A stretch of 64,000 nucleotides of DNA from an uncultured Prevotella sp. (GTDB taxonomy: Bacteria > Bacteroidota > Bacteroidia > Bacteroidales > Bacteroidaceae): contig CAMVOS010000002.1 of the NCBI GenBank assembly GCA_947169185.1, forward strand, positions 78,080-142,079. The letters are read 5' to 3'. Each line of letters begins with the position of its first letter. Within the stretch, counting starts at the first letter, position 1. Below are positions 26,706-34,441 of the stretch, one piece after another. A model generated the notes under the pieces. The model saw nothing but the letters and a program-made list of their open reading frames with translations. It did not search any database and was not told the DNA's origin. Made by a program: the position numbers and the translations under genes.

Positions 26706-26737
26706 GACATATTGACCTATTGACATATTGACCTATT
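26706..26737. repeat. Octamer array GACATATT/GACCTATT
   Basis: Four 8-base units alternate GACATATT, GACCTATT, GACATATT, GACCTATT. It is intergenic, 30 bases after the palindrome. Confidence 0.9.
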
Positions 26738-26815
26738 CGGGTCAAGGAATTAACGGTTAAACACTTTTTAACAAACAAACTACGATTATTTCTTTTTTAA
26801 ATGCTGAAAAATGTG

Positions 26816-27109
26816 TACCTTTGCATCACTAACAAGTTGTGATGCGAGTGTGGGCTTCGGCTCAGCATAGCAAGAAAAATCTTGACTCTGCATTCTCCTT
26901 GCACCACACTTGGAGTGTCGAAATAAAGATGGAGAAAGGCGCCTCGGCCCGCAAAAATTTTGTTTCAGGCCTGCGAGATTTTACTGCCTGCCCAGCGCGC
27001 AAAAAATCTGTCCGGAAAGCGACGAAGCGAGTGAGCAAACCTAAAACTATTAATTTATGATTTTTTATTACATTATTACTAATTTTCGATTTAAGAGGAG
27101 AAAAGAATT
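26816..27109 (+). ncRNA. Candidate structured leader RNA before an HU-type gene fragment
   Basis: A TACCTTTG -7 box (26816-26823) is followed by a hairpin GCATCAC-9-GTGATGC (26823-26845). Next, AGTGTGG pairs with CCACACT around an inner CAAGA-AAAA-TCTTG hairpin, then CTCGGCC pairs with GGCC-TG-CGAG around an AT-rich loop. The stretch is far more GC-rich and structured than other gaps here. It ends at a rare strong Shine-Dalgarno-like AGAGGAG, 9 bases before the ATG at 27110. A 73-codon frame (26839-27060) runs through it but lacks family features; its basic end comes from the structured sequence. Confidence 0.45.
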
Positions 27110-27190
27110 ATGACGATGAAAGTGAAAGCAATTGAGAAGAAGCTGAAGTTTACGAAGGACGAGAACGCCCCCGGTGTATGGCGTTACTGA
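27110..27190 (+). pseudogene. Truncated HU-type DNA-binding protein gene
   Basis: A 26-codon frame reads MTMKVKAIEKKLKFTKDENA then PGVWRY and stops. This resembles the first residues of Bacteroidales HU-family proteins, which begin with MKVKA-type sequence followed by a short K/F-rich strand and ..RYVM. The rest of the roughly 150-residue family protein is missing; the next 80 bases carry no continuation in any frame. The ribosome-binding site is intact. It may be a relic of a duplicated gene, or a short leader peptide in its own right. Confidence 0.42.
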
Positions 27191-27249
27191 GGCCCAGATG
27201 CTGGTTTTGAAGAAATTACAATGCCAGAAATGAAAAGTTGGGCTGATGT

Positions 27250-27280
27250 TTTGTTAGTCCGACTTTTATTCGTATCTTTG
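27250..27280 (+). promoter_or_regulatory. Promoter of the porin gene
   Basis: TTTG (27250-27253), 19 bp, then TATCTTTG (27273-27280): a full Bacteroidota consensus, about 28 bases before the porin ATG. Confidence 0.75.
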
Positions 27281-27308
27281 CATCTGAAAAAGATAACACA
27301 ACAAAGAA

Positions 27309-28025
27309 ATGAGAAAGATAGTATTTTTTGTCGTAGGATTGGCCATGAGCTTGACCACCCTTGCGCAGGACAACGTAGAGACAATTATCAGTGCTGATGT
27401 GGTGAGCCACTACTATTGGCGTGGTCAGGACTTGGGCGAAGCATCGTTGCAGCCCACACTTGGCATCGGCTATAAAGGTCTGTCGCTGTCGGCATGGGGT
27501 AGTGTAGGTATTACCAACCCTGACGATGCGAGGGAGATAGACCTGACGCTGGCCTACAGCATTGGTGGCCTGAATATCGGCATTACCGACTATTGGTCGA
27601 ATGACGTGAGTGGTAATGACCCTACAGGACGCTATTTCAAGTATGACGCCCACGGTACGAATCATGTCTTCGAAGCGAATATCGGCTATAATTTCGGTGT
27701 TGCATCGCTGCAGTGGTTTACGAATTTTGCGGGCAATGACTATAAGGCTGGTGAAGATGGTAAACGGGCGTATAGCAGTTACGTGGAAGCAGCAGTGCCG
27801 TTTAAGCTGTCGTCCATCGATTGGACTGCTACGGTAGGTGCCGTTCCGTATGTCAGCAGCGGTGTGTACAATACGACGGGCTTTGCTGTCACCAACCTCT
27901 CGCTGCAGGCTGCTAAGGCTATCAAGATTACGGAAACGTTCTCCGTTCCTGTCTTTGCACAGATTGCTGCCAATCCCTGTACGCAGAAAGCCTATATGGT
28001 GTTTGGTTTCACGCTGCAACCGTAA
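27309..28025 (+). CDS. Outer-membrane porin-like protein, TorF type
   Basis: A 238-residue predicted outer-membrane barrel. It has a signal peptide (VGLAMSLTTLAQ) followed by the family opening ISADVVSHYYWRGQDLGEAS, resembling the SDYxWRGxS motif of TorF-type porins, then alternating amphipathic strands and the C-terminal signal YMVFGFTLQP. It could provide outer-membrane passage for the substrate of the neighbouring symporter and enzymes; this is inferred from position only. It has its own consensus promoter. Confidence 0.72.
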   Translation: MRKIVFFVVGLAMSLTTLAQDNVETIISADVVSHYYWRGQDLGEASLQPTLGIGYKGLSLSAWGSVGITNPDDAREIDLTLAYSIGGLNIGITDYWSNDVSGNDPTGRYFKYDAHGTNHVFEANIGYNFGVASLQWFTNFAGNDYKAGEDGKRAYSSYVEAAVPFKLSSIDWTATVGAVPYVSSGVYNTTGFAVTNLSLQAAKAIKITETFSVPVFAQIAANPCTQKAYMVFGFTLQP

Positions 28026-28102
28026 TATTGTCGGGAAGTGTTGCTGGAGATGTGACAAAATGCCGCTGCATTCGTCTTATGATAAATAAATCATAAGGAC
28101 GT

Positions 28103-29248
28103 ATGAATGGAATTACATTATTGCAGCCACAGAAAATCGTGTTCGGAACGGGCTGCATTCAGACATTAGTAGAAGATTATAAGAAGTTGGGCTATCAGCG
28201 CCTGTTTGTGTTGACAGCGCCTCCTATTTTGCCTCTCATCGAAGCGCCATTGGCAGAGCTCCGTAAGGCAGGCGTTAGCATCGAGGTGTTCCAAAACATC
28301 CTTGCTGAACCCACAGTCAACGACTTCAAGACCATCTTGCAAGTGGCTCGCGACTTCAAGGCCGACAGCGTCGTTGGTATCGGTGGCGGCTCGGTACTCG
28401 ACGTCACCAAACTCGTTGCCGCATTCCTCAATAGCGACCAACAGGTGGAAGACTGTTTTGGTACAGGATTCATCAAGACGAAGGGTTTGTGGTTTGCCTG
28501 TCTGCCCACAACGGCAGGTACGGGTTCGGAGGTGTCGCCCAACGCCATCCTGTTGGACGAGCGCGACCACCTGAAGAAGGGTATCGTATCGCCCTATCTG
28601 ATTGCCGATGCTGCCTACGTCGACCCCAAGCTGACATGGACTGTCCCTGCCAAGGTCACCGCTGACACCGGTATGGATGCGCTGACACACTGCATCGAGG
28701 CCTATACCAACAAGTTTGCCCACCCGTCTGTCGACATCTATGCCTTGCAGGGCATCCGACTGATAGCCGCCAATCTGGAGCGTGCTGTTAAAAACGGACA
28801 AGATCAGGAGGCTCGTGAGGCTCTGGCCTTTGGTTCGCTCTATGGCGGACTGTGCTTAGGTCCCGTCAACACGGCTGCGGTCCATGCGCTGAGCTACCCC
28901 CTCGGTGGCGAATTCCATATTCCCCATGGACTGTCGAATGCCATCCTATTGCCTAGCGTCATGAAGTTCAACATGCCTGCCAACGTGAAGCGTCACGCAG
29001 AAGTGGCTATTGCTTTAGGTTGTCAACCAGGAGTCAACGATGAAGAGACGGCTCAGCGTGGTGTAGACTTTATCTATCGTCTGGCTGCTGCTGTTGGTAT
29101 TCCTGACAAACTGACTGCACTGGGCATCCCTCAGACAGCCGTAGATGGTATGGCGAAAGCTGCCATGCAGGTACAGCGCTTGCTGAAGAACAATCCGAGA
29201 GAAGTAACAGAGCAAGATGCCAAAGCGATTTATAACTCATTGTATTGA
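28103..29248 (+). CDS. Iron-containing alcohol dehydrogenase
   Basis: A 381-residue group III alcohol dehydrogenase that interconverts an alcohol and an aldehyde or ketone with NAD(P)H. Seen: the nucleotide-binding VVGIGGGSVLDVTKLVA, the metal-binding stretch DTGMDALTHCIEAY, and HALSYPLGGEFHIPHGLSNA, which contributes the iron-ligand histidines. Close families include lactaldehyde reductase and 1,3-propanediol and 4-hydroxybutyrate dehydrogenases. It is one base from the pdxA-like gene, so both are likely cotranscribed. Confidence 0.9.
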   Translation: MNGITLLQPQKIVFGTGCIQTLVEDYKKLGYQRLFVLTAPPILPLIEAPLAELRKAGVSIEVFQNILAEPTVNDFKTILQVARDFKADSVVGIGGGSVLDVTKLVAAFLNSDQQVEDCFGTGFIKTKGLWFACLPTTAGTGSEVSPNAILLDERDHLKKGIVSPYLIADAAYVDPKLTWTVPAKVTADTGMDALTHCIEAYTNKFAHPSVDIYALQGIRLIAANLERAVKNGQDQEAREALAFGSLYGGLCLGPVNTAAVHALSYPLGGEFHIPHGLSNAILLPSVMKFNMPANVKRHAEVAIALGCQPGVNDEETAQRGVDFIYRLAAAVGIPDKLTALGIPQTAVDGMAKAAMQVQRLLKNNPREVTEQDAKAIYNSLY

Positions 29249-29249
29249 T

Positions 29250-30284
29250 ATGAAACCAATATTAGCCATCACCATGGGCGACCCTGCAGGCATCGGTCCT
29301 GAGATTACGGTGCGCGCCCTGAATAGAAAAGAGACTTACGAGAAGTGCCGTCCTGTCGTTACGGGCGATGCTGCCATCATGCAGCAGGCTGTCAAGTTGC
29401 TGGGCTTTGACCTGCAGGTAAACGCCATCCAGAGCGTCAAGGATGCCAAGTTTCAGCATGGCGTCATCGATGTCATCGACCTGCAATGCGTCGACCTCGC
29501 GACCTTCGAGTTCGGTAAGGTACAGGCCCAGTGTGGCAATGCCGCCTTCCAGTATATCAAAAAAGCCATCGAACTGGCGATGGCTGACGAGGTGGACGGT
29601 ACCGTGACCGCTCCGCTGAACAAAGAGGCGCTGAACCTGGCTGGTCATCATTACGACGGCCATACGGAGATCTATGCTACGTTTACGAATACGAAGAAGT
29701 ATGCCATGATGTTGGCTGATGAGAACATCCGCGTCATCCATGTATCGACACATGTGCCCCTGCGCAAGGCCTGCGATTTGGTGAAGAAGGCTCGCGTCAT
29801 TGAGTGCGTGGAACTCATCGACGACGCCTGTCGCCAGTTTGGTATCGAGAAACCCCATATTGGCGTAGCTGGTCTGAATCCCCACAGCAGTGAGAACGGC
29901 ATGTTCGGCTGGGAGGAGGCACAGGAGATTATTCCTGCCATCGAGGAACTGCAGCAGCGTGGCTTCGATGTAGAGGGTCCCGTACCACCCGACAGCATCT
30001 TCGCCAAAGCCAAATGTGGCAAGTTCGACGGATGTGTGGCGATGTATCACGACCAAGGTCATATTCCCTTGAAGGTGTGTGCCTTCAACTGGAACAAGGA
30101 AACGGGCAAGATGGATTCGGCCAGTGGTGTGAATATCACCCTAGGTTTGCCTATTATCCGTGTCTCGGTAGATCACGGCACCGCTTTCGACGTGGCTGGC
30201 AAGGGCATCGCTAATGATAGCGCTATGACGCTGTCGATAGATTATGCTACGAGAATGGCAATCTATAGAAGAGGTAAGAGGTAA
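29250..30284 (+). CDS. PdxA family 4-phosphohydroxy-acid dehydrogenase (probably PdxA2 type)
   Basis: PdxA oxidises 4-phosphohydroxy-L-threonine in vitamin B6 synthesis; its PdxA2 relatives oxidise 4-phospho-D-threonate or -erythronate and release CO2 to give dihydroxyacetone phosphate. The 344-residue protein has AITMGDPAGIGPEI, the metal ligand histidine in GHHYDGHTEIYA, MYHDQGHIPLKV and DHGTAFDVAGKG. The DUF1537 kinase lies 5 bases downstream, the typical partner of PdxA2, which argues for catabolism. Its final codons (RRGKR) are encoded by a GAGGTAA heptamer repeat. The ATG at 29250 is preferred over 29217, which lies inside the previous gene. Confidence 0.87.
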   Translation: MKPILAITMGDPAGIGPEITVRALNRKETYEKCRPVVTGDAAIMQQAVKLLGFDLQVNAIQSVKDAKFQHGVIDVIDLQCVDLATFEFGKVQAQCGNAAFQYIKKAIELAMADEVDGTVTAPLNKEALNLAGHHYDGHTEIYATFTNTKKYAMMLADENIRVIHVSTHVPLRKACDLVKKARVIECVELIDDACRQFGIEKPHIGVAGLNPHSSENGMFGWEEAQEIIPAIEELQQRGFDVEGPVPPDSIFAKAKCGKFDGCVAMYHDQGHIPLKVCAFNWNKETGKMDSASGVNITLGLPIIRVSVDHGTAFDVAGKGIANDSAMTLSIDYATRMAIYRRGKR

Positions 30285-30289
30285 GTAGC

Positions 30290-31414
30290 ATGATAGTCAT
30301 TGCTGATGATATTACGGGGGCTGCGGAGATTGCGGGCATCGCTTTCTCGCGTGGAGAGAACGTCCGTTTAGTGTGTGGCTGTGGCACAGTCACAGACGGA
30401 ACAACCGTCATCGCCACCGACACCCGCTCAATGACTGAACCAGAGGCGGTTGCAGAGACGAAGAGGCTATCCTCTTACCTCTCACCTCTCACCTCTCACC
30501 TCTTTAAAAAGACCGACTCCGCCCTACGTGGCCATGTGGTGGCTGAGCTTACAGCCCTGATGCAGGCTACTGGCTATGAGCGTGCTGTCTATCTGCCTGC
30601 TAATCCTTCGAAGGGACGCATCATCCGCAATGGCATCTATTATATCAATGATGTTCCCATACACGAAACGGCCTTCAGCTATGACCCTGAATTCCCTGCT
30701 AAGACTTCTGTGTTGAATGAGCGCTTCCCCGATGCGGAAGCGAAAGGCATTATCATGCCCGATGCAGAAAGCAAGGAGGACATCCAGCGAGTCATCGCCA
30801 CGTATGATGATGGCAAGACGCTTTTTGCTGGTGCTGCAGACCTCTTTGAGGCATATATAGAGGTAAGAGGGATTCGCAACGCCACACTCTGCTTTGCAGA
30901 GAAGAGGGTAGAGGTAAGAGAAATGACAAAGCGCCAAAACTATTCTCTCACCTCTCACCTCTCACCTCTCACCTCTAATAATTCCACTCTCTTCCTCTGT
31001 GGCAGCACTCAGAGCAAGCCTTTGGATCTTGGCATTCCGCTTGCCCCTATGCCTCGCGAGGTCTATGATGGTTCTGAAGACCTGAGTCTTTGGGATACCA
31101 GCTCATACGCAGCAGCACACAGCGTAATTCTCACAATGCCCTATACGCATCGTACAGGCAAAGAAGCTGCCGTCCATCTGCGTACGATGATGGCAACGAA
31201 GGCCAGGCAGCTTGTGGCGGAACAGTGTCCTCAGCATTTGATAATTGAGGGAGGAGCCACTGCATGGACCACTCTCCAGGCCTTGGGATGGACGTCATTC
31301 ACCATTACTGCACAGTTTGCTCCGGGTGTTGTACAAATGAGCGCCACGAATGGAACACTCGTGACGCTCAAGCCTGGCAGTTATCCGTGGGGCAACTTGT
31401 TCCCTGCGGTATAA
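30290..31414 (+). CDS. Four-carbon acid sugar kinase family protein (DUF1537)
   Basis: Family members phosphorylate D-threonate, D-erythronate and similar acid sugars. The 374-residue protein has the N-terminal signature VIADDITGAAEIAGIAF, FKKTDSALRGHVVAEL, YLPANPSKGRIIRNGIYYIN and, in the C-terminal half, LIIEGGATAWTTLQALGW. It is shorter than the usual 400-430 residues. CTCTCAC arrays interrupt it at 30471-30504 ([10 protein letters not shown], just before the KTDSALRGH motif) and 30945-30976 ([11 protein letters not shown]), with oppositely oriented GAGGTAA pieces at 30859-30871 and 30903-30920. Both conserved halves stay in frame, so it may still be functional. Confidence 0.87.
   Translation: MIVIADDITGAAEIAGIAFSRGENVRLVCGCGTVTDGTTVIATDTRSMTEPEAVAETKRLSSYLSPLTSHLFKKTDSALRGHVVAELTALMQATGYERAVYLPANPSKGRIIRNGIYYINDVPIHETAFSYDPEFPAKTSVLNERFPDAEAKGIIMPDAESKEDIQRVIATYDDGKTLFAGAADLFEAYIEVRGIRNATLCFAEKRVEVREMTKRQNYSLTSHLSPLTSNNSTLFLCGSTQSKPLDLGIPLAPMPREVYDGSEDLSLWDTSSYAAAHSVILTMPYTHRTGKEAAVHLRTMMATKARQLVAEQCPQHLIIEGGATAWTTLQALGWTSFTITAQFAPGVVQMSATNGTLVTLKPGSYPWGNLFPAV
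30471..30504 (+). repeat. CTCTCAC heptamer array 1 in the acid-sugar kinase gene
   Basis: Five units (CTCTTAC, then CTCTCAC copies) encode [11 protein letters not shown], directly before the conserved KKTDSALRGH motif. Confidence 0.88.
30945..30976 (+). repeat. CTCTCAC heptamer array 2 in the acid-sugar kinase gene
   Basis: Four and a half perfect CTCTCAC units encode [11 protein letters not shown]. The oppositely oriented GAGGTAAGAG at 30911-30920 could pair with it in the mRNA. Confidence 0.9.
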
Positions 31415-31416
31415 TC

Positions 31417-32472
31417 TTATTCTATGGTCTTATACAGCGTATGGGCATTATAGCGATGCTCCATAACGGCTAATATCTCTTCCTCTGTCGACAGGTTGAA
31501 GTCGCCAGGGATAGTGTTCTTCAGCGAGGCTGCAGCCAATGAGTAGTAGAGCTGTTTTTCACGATCGCCAGGGAAGATATTGATGGCATGCAGGAAACCA
31601 CCCATGAAGGCATCGCCCACACCCACAGGGTCGACAACGTCAGGGATATCGATGATGGGGGCCTCTAACAACTTACCGTCCGTAAAGAGCAGGGCTGTCA
31701 GCGTGTGATGGTTGGAGTCGACGATGTTACGCATGCCCATGAGCCACTGACGACAGCGCGGATATTGGGCATGCAGCTCGTCGAACCATTCGCGATATTC
31801 GGGTATCTGCATCTTGAAGTTCGAGTCGGTAGCCGTGAAGGGTGGCTGCGGATGCTGCGAGATCCAGTCGAACTCAATGGCATCGCCAAACATCATGTCG
31901 CATCGTGCCAGCATCTTCTGCAGTGTCTTGCGTGGGTCGGCCCCATACTTCCACAGGTTCTTGCGGTAGTTGATATCGAACGAAACGGTGATGCCCAGCT
32001 CGTCGGCAATGTCGAGGGCTTCGAAGGTGGCATCGGCAGCCTGTTGCGAGATGGCTGCTGTAATGCCCGATACCTGGAAGATGTCGGCATCCTTGAGAAT
32101 GCTGCGCCAGTCAATCATACCTGGTGCAAGATCATAGTAGGCTGAGTGGTCGCGGTCGTACACAACCTTGGCGGCACGCATGCCAGCAGCTGGTTCGAAA
32201 TAATAGGTGCCGATGCGCTGTCCGCCATAGACGATGCGGCTGATGTCCACACCCAATTGTGCCATGCACTGGGCACCCGCATGGCCGACAGGGGTATCGG
32301 GCAGGCGGGTGATATACGTCACATCCTCACCCTGTGTAGCCAGCGATACGGCCACATTAGCCTCGCTGCCACCATACTTGCTGGTAAACATGTCGCCCTG
32401 CGTCAGTCGCAGCTGACCTGGTTTCGAGAATCGGAGCAACAGTTCTCCGAAGGTGACTATCTTTTGCGTCTT
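31417..32472 (-). CDS. kdgK: PfkB-family sugar kinase, 2-keto-3-deoxygluconate kinase-like
   Basis: Predicted to phosphorylate 2-keto-3-deoxygluconate or a related sugar acid. The 351-residue protein opens with TFGELLLRFSKPG, has the substrate loop KYGGSEANVAVSLA, and ends with the catalytic anion-hole motif DPVGVGDAFMGGFLHA. The internal ATG at 32472 (MKTQKIVTFGE) is the natural start; 32505 would add residues overlapping the previous gene. It converges on the DUF1537 kinase with 2 bases between stops. Together with the lyase this suggests handling of keto-deoxy sugar acids. Confidence 0.86.
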   Translation of the reverse strand, partial: KTQKIVTFGELLLRFSKPGQLRLTQGDMFTSKYGGSEANVAVSLATQGEDVTYITRLPDTPVGHAGAQCMAQLGVDISRIVYGGQRIGTYYFEPAAGMRAAKVVYDRDHSAYYDLAPGMIDWRSILKDADIFQVSGITAAISQQAADATFEALDIADELGITVSFDINYRKNLWKYGADPRKTLQKMLARCDMMFGDAIEFDWISQHPQPPFTATDSNFKMQIPEYREWFDELHAQYPRCRQWLMGMRNIVDSNHHTLTALLFTDGKLLEAPIIDIPDVVDPVGVGDAFMGGFLHAINIFPGDREKQLYYSLAAASLKNTIPGDFNLSTEEEILAVMEHRYNAHTLYKTIE

Positions 32473-32476
32473 CATC

Positions 32477-32941
32477 TTAATTAAAATAGTACAGGAAGGC
32501 AGCAATACCCTCCAGGGCAGGTTTGCGCTGACCCTCTATCTCAATGACAAACTTGATTTCGGCCTTACAGATACCACGCAGATTCTGGATGCTGTGCAGC
32601 TTGGTGACCAGACGGACACGTGAACCGGTAATGACGGGTTGTCCGAAACGCATGTCGTTCATGCCATAGTTCACCAGCATCTTGATGTTGTTGACCTCGA
32701 TAATCTGGTCCCACATGTAAGGCAGCAGGCTCAACGTAAGATAGCCGTGGGCGATGGTAGACTTATAAGGGCTCTCCTCCTTGGCACGTTCTACATCTAC
32801 GTGAATCCACTGATGATCCAGCGTGGCATCAGCAAACAGATTAATACGGTCTTGATCGACCTGGAGCCACTCGCTGGCACCCAACTCCTCGCCCAGATGG
32901 GCGGCAAACTCGTCGTACGAGTTAATCACTAGTTTTCCCAT
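32477..32941 (-). CDS. MaoC-like dehydratase domain protein
   Basis: A 154-residue hot-dog-fold protein of the MaoC / (R)-specific enoyl-CoA hydratase type. Seen: FADATLDHQWIHVDVERAKE, with the catalytic Asp/His pair in the D-x4-H arrangement, and the second hot-dog motif STIAHGYLTLSLLPYMW. It probably hydrates enoyl-CoA substrates, although many members have unknown partners. It has its own promoter (32974-32981) and ends 4 bases before the kinase start, so the two form one transcript. Confidence 0.85.
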   Translation of the reverse strand: MGKLVINSYDEFAAHLGEELGASEWLQVDQDRINLFADATLDHQWIHVDVERAKEESPYKSTIAHGYLTLSLLPYMWDQIIEVNNIKMLVNYGMNDMRFGQPVITGSRVRLVTKLHSIQNLRGICKAEIKFVIEIEGQRKPALEGIAAFLYYFN

Positions 32942-32973
32942 GTTTTCTCTATACTATATCGTTACATTGGGTG

Positions 32974-32981
32974 CAAAGGTA
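32974..32981 (-). promoter_or_regulatory. -7 box before the MaoC-like gene
   Basis: Minus-strand TACCTTTG followed by CACCC, about 33 bases before the start codon. Confidence 0.66.
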
Positions 32982-33020
32982 GCGTAAACCGAGCGAAATA
33001 CAAAATAAATCCCGATTAAA

Positions 33021-33052
33021 TTTGGCTTTTTACTCGTTTATTTGTATCTTTG
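33021..33052 (+). promoter_or_regulatory. Promoter of the ompH-murI pair
   Basis: TTTG (33021-33024), 20 bp, then TATCTTTG (33045-33052): full consensus. It rules out the upstream in-frame ATG at 33042 as the start. Confidence 0.78.
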
Positions 33053-33080
33053 CCGCCAAATAGGAAATAATAACAGGATT

Positions 33081-33599
33081 ATGAAGAAAGTAACACTGGT
33101 ATTGGTAATGACTCTGATGAGTCTGGTAAGTTATGCACAGCAGGACGCTGTGCCTGTAGTGAAGTATGGCTATCTGAGTTACGACTCTGTGTTCAAGGCT
33201 ATGCCGGAGTATGCTACGATGCAGGCAAGCATGAATGAGTTGCGTGCCAAGTATGAGACTGAGCAGAAACGCGTCGAGAACGACTTCAACAAGAAGTACG
33301 AGGAATTTCTGGATGGTCAGGCAGGTTTCCCAATGACTATTCTGCAGAAGCGTCAGAGCGAATTGCAGGAAATGCTTGACAAGAACATTGCCTTCAAGAA
33401 GGAAAGTCAGCGTCTGCTCTGCAAAGCTGAGTGCGAGGCCAAAGCTCCTCTAAAGGAACGTCTGGCTGCCGTGCTGAAGCAGGTGGGTGAGGCACGTGGC
33501 TATGCCTTTATCTTGAACACCGATGGTAATGTGGCGCCTTGGCTGAACGCTACGATGGGCGAGGACATCACAGGCGTCGTGAAAGAACTGCTGAAGTGA
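33081..33599 (+). CDS. OmpH/Skp family periplasmic chaperone (copy 3)
   Basis: The 172-residue protein has a signal peptide (VMTLMSLVSYAQ), the family opening VKYGYLSYDSVFKAMPEYATM, a Lys/Glu-rich coiled coil of about 85 residues, and the end segment ARGYAFILNTDGNVAPWLNA. It is cotranscribed with murI (4-base gap). In many Bacteroidales murI directly follows the bamA-ompH-ompH genes, so this pair probably marks an operon that has split. Confidence 0.9.
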   Translation: MKKVTLVLVMTLMSLVSYAQQDAVPVVKYGYLSYDSVFKAMPEYATMQASMNELRAKYETEQKRVENDFNKKYEEFLDGQAGFPMTILQKRQSELQEMLDKNIAFKKESQRLLCKAECEAKAPLKERLAAVLKQVGEARGYAFILNTDGNVAPWLNATMGEDITGVVKELLK

Positions 33600-33603
33600 G
33601 ACG

Positions 33604-34434
33604 GTGAGTAGGGAACCTGGGCCTATCGGCATTTTTGACAGCGGATATGGCGGACTGACCATTCTGCATGGTATTCGCCAGTTGTTGCCCCAATATGACT
33701 ACCTTTATTTGGGTGATAATGCTCGTGCTCCCTATGGTACCCGCTCGTTTGATGTCGTCTACGAGTTTACGCGCCAGGCTGTGGTGCGCCTGTTCGAGAT
33801 GGGTTGTCATCTGGTTATCCTTGGGTGTAACACAGCATCGGCAAAAGCCCTGCGTAGTATTCAACAAAACGATTTGCCCAAGCTCGATGCTGAACGTCGG
33901 GTCTTGGGCGTTATACGTCCTACTGCCGAGGTCGTCGGACAGTTGACGCAATCACGTCATGTGGGTATTTTCGCCACTGAGGGTACCATCAAGAGCGAGA
34001 GCTATACCTTGGAAATCCAAAAGCTGTTTCCCGATATTCAGGTGTCGGGTGTGGCGTGTCCCTTCTGGGTGCCATTGGTGGAGTATAATGAGGCAGATTC
34101 GCCAGGTGCCGACTATTTTGTCAAGAAGTGTATTGACCAGCTGTTGCGCCAAGACCCAGAGATTGATACCGTCATCTTAGGTTGCACACACTATCCGTTG
34201 TTGTTGCCTAAGATTCATAAGTATATTCCGCGAGGCATCCGCATCGTTTCTCAAGGCGAGTATGTGGCTGAGGCCTTACAACAGTATTTTGTGCGCCATC
34301 CGAATATTGAACAGCGTTGCACAAAGGGCGGACAGGTGCATTATCTGACTACGGAGAATCCGGAGAAATTCAAGGAGCAGGCTCAGATCTTCCTGAACGA
34401 GCCTGTCAAGGTGGAAAAAATTACGTTGGGTTAA
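33604..34434 (+). CDS. murI: Glutamate racemase
   Basis: Makes D-glutamate for peptidoglycan. The 276-residue protein has the signature IGIFDSGYGGLTIL, the two catalytic cysteines in VILGCNTASAKAL and VILGCTHYPLLLP, and GVIRPTAE. The start is a GTG at 33604; no ATG lies close enough to include the conserved DSG motif. It follows the third ompH gene by 4 bases and converges on the lolE-type gene. Confidence 0.95.
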   Translation: MSREPGPIGIFDSGYGGLTILHGIRQLLPQYDYLYLGDNARAPYGTRSFDVVYEFTRQAVVRLFEMGCHLVILGCNTASAKALRSIQQNDLPKLDAERRVLGVIRPTAEVVGQLTQSRHVGIFATEGTIKSESYTLEIQKLFPDIQVSGVACPFWVPLVEYNEADSPGADYFVKKCIDQLLRQDPEIDTVILGCTHYPLLLPKIHKYIPRGIRIVSQGEYVAEALQQYFVRHPNIEQRCTKGGQVHYLTTENPEKFKEQAQIFLNEPVKVEKITLG

Positions 34435-34441
34435 GCGTCTT

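Noticed and set aside
26839..27060. 73-codon frame inside the structured leader, with a basic C-terminus
   Set aside because: It starts within the first hairpin, its coding pattern follows the base-paired segments, and no signal or domain is seen. A leader RNA explains it better.
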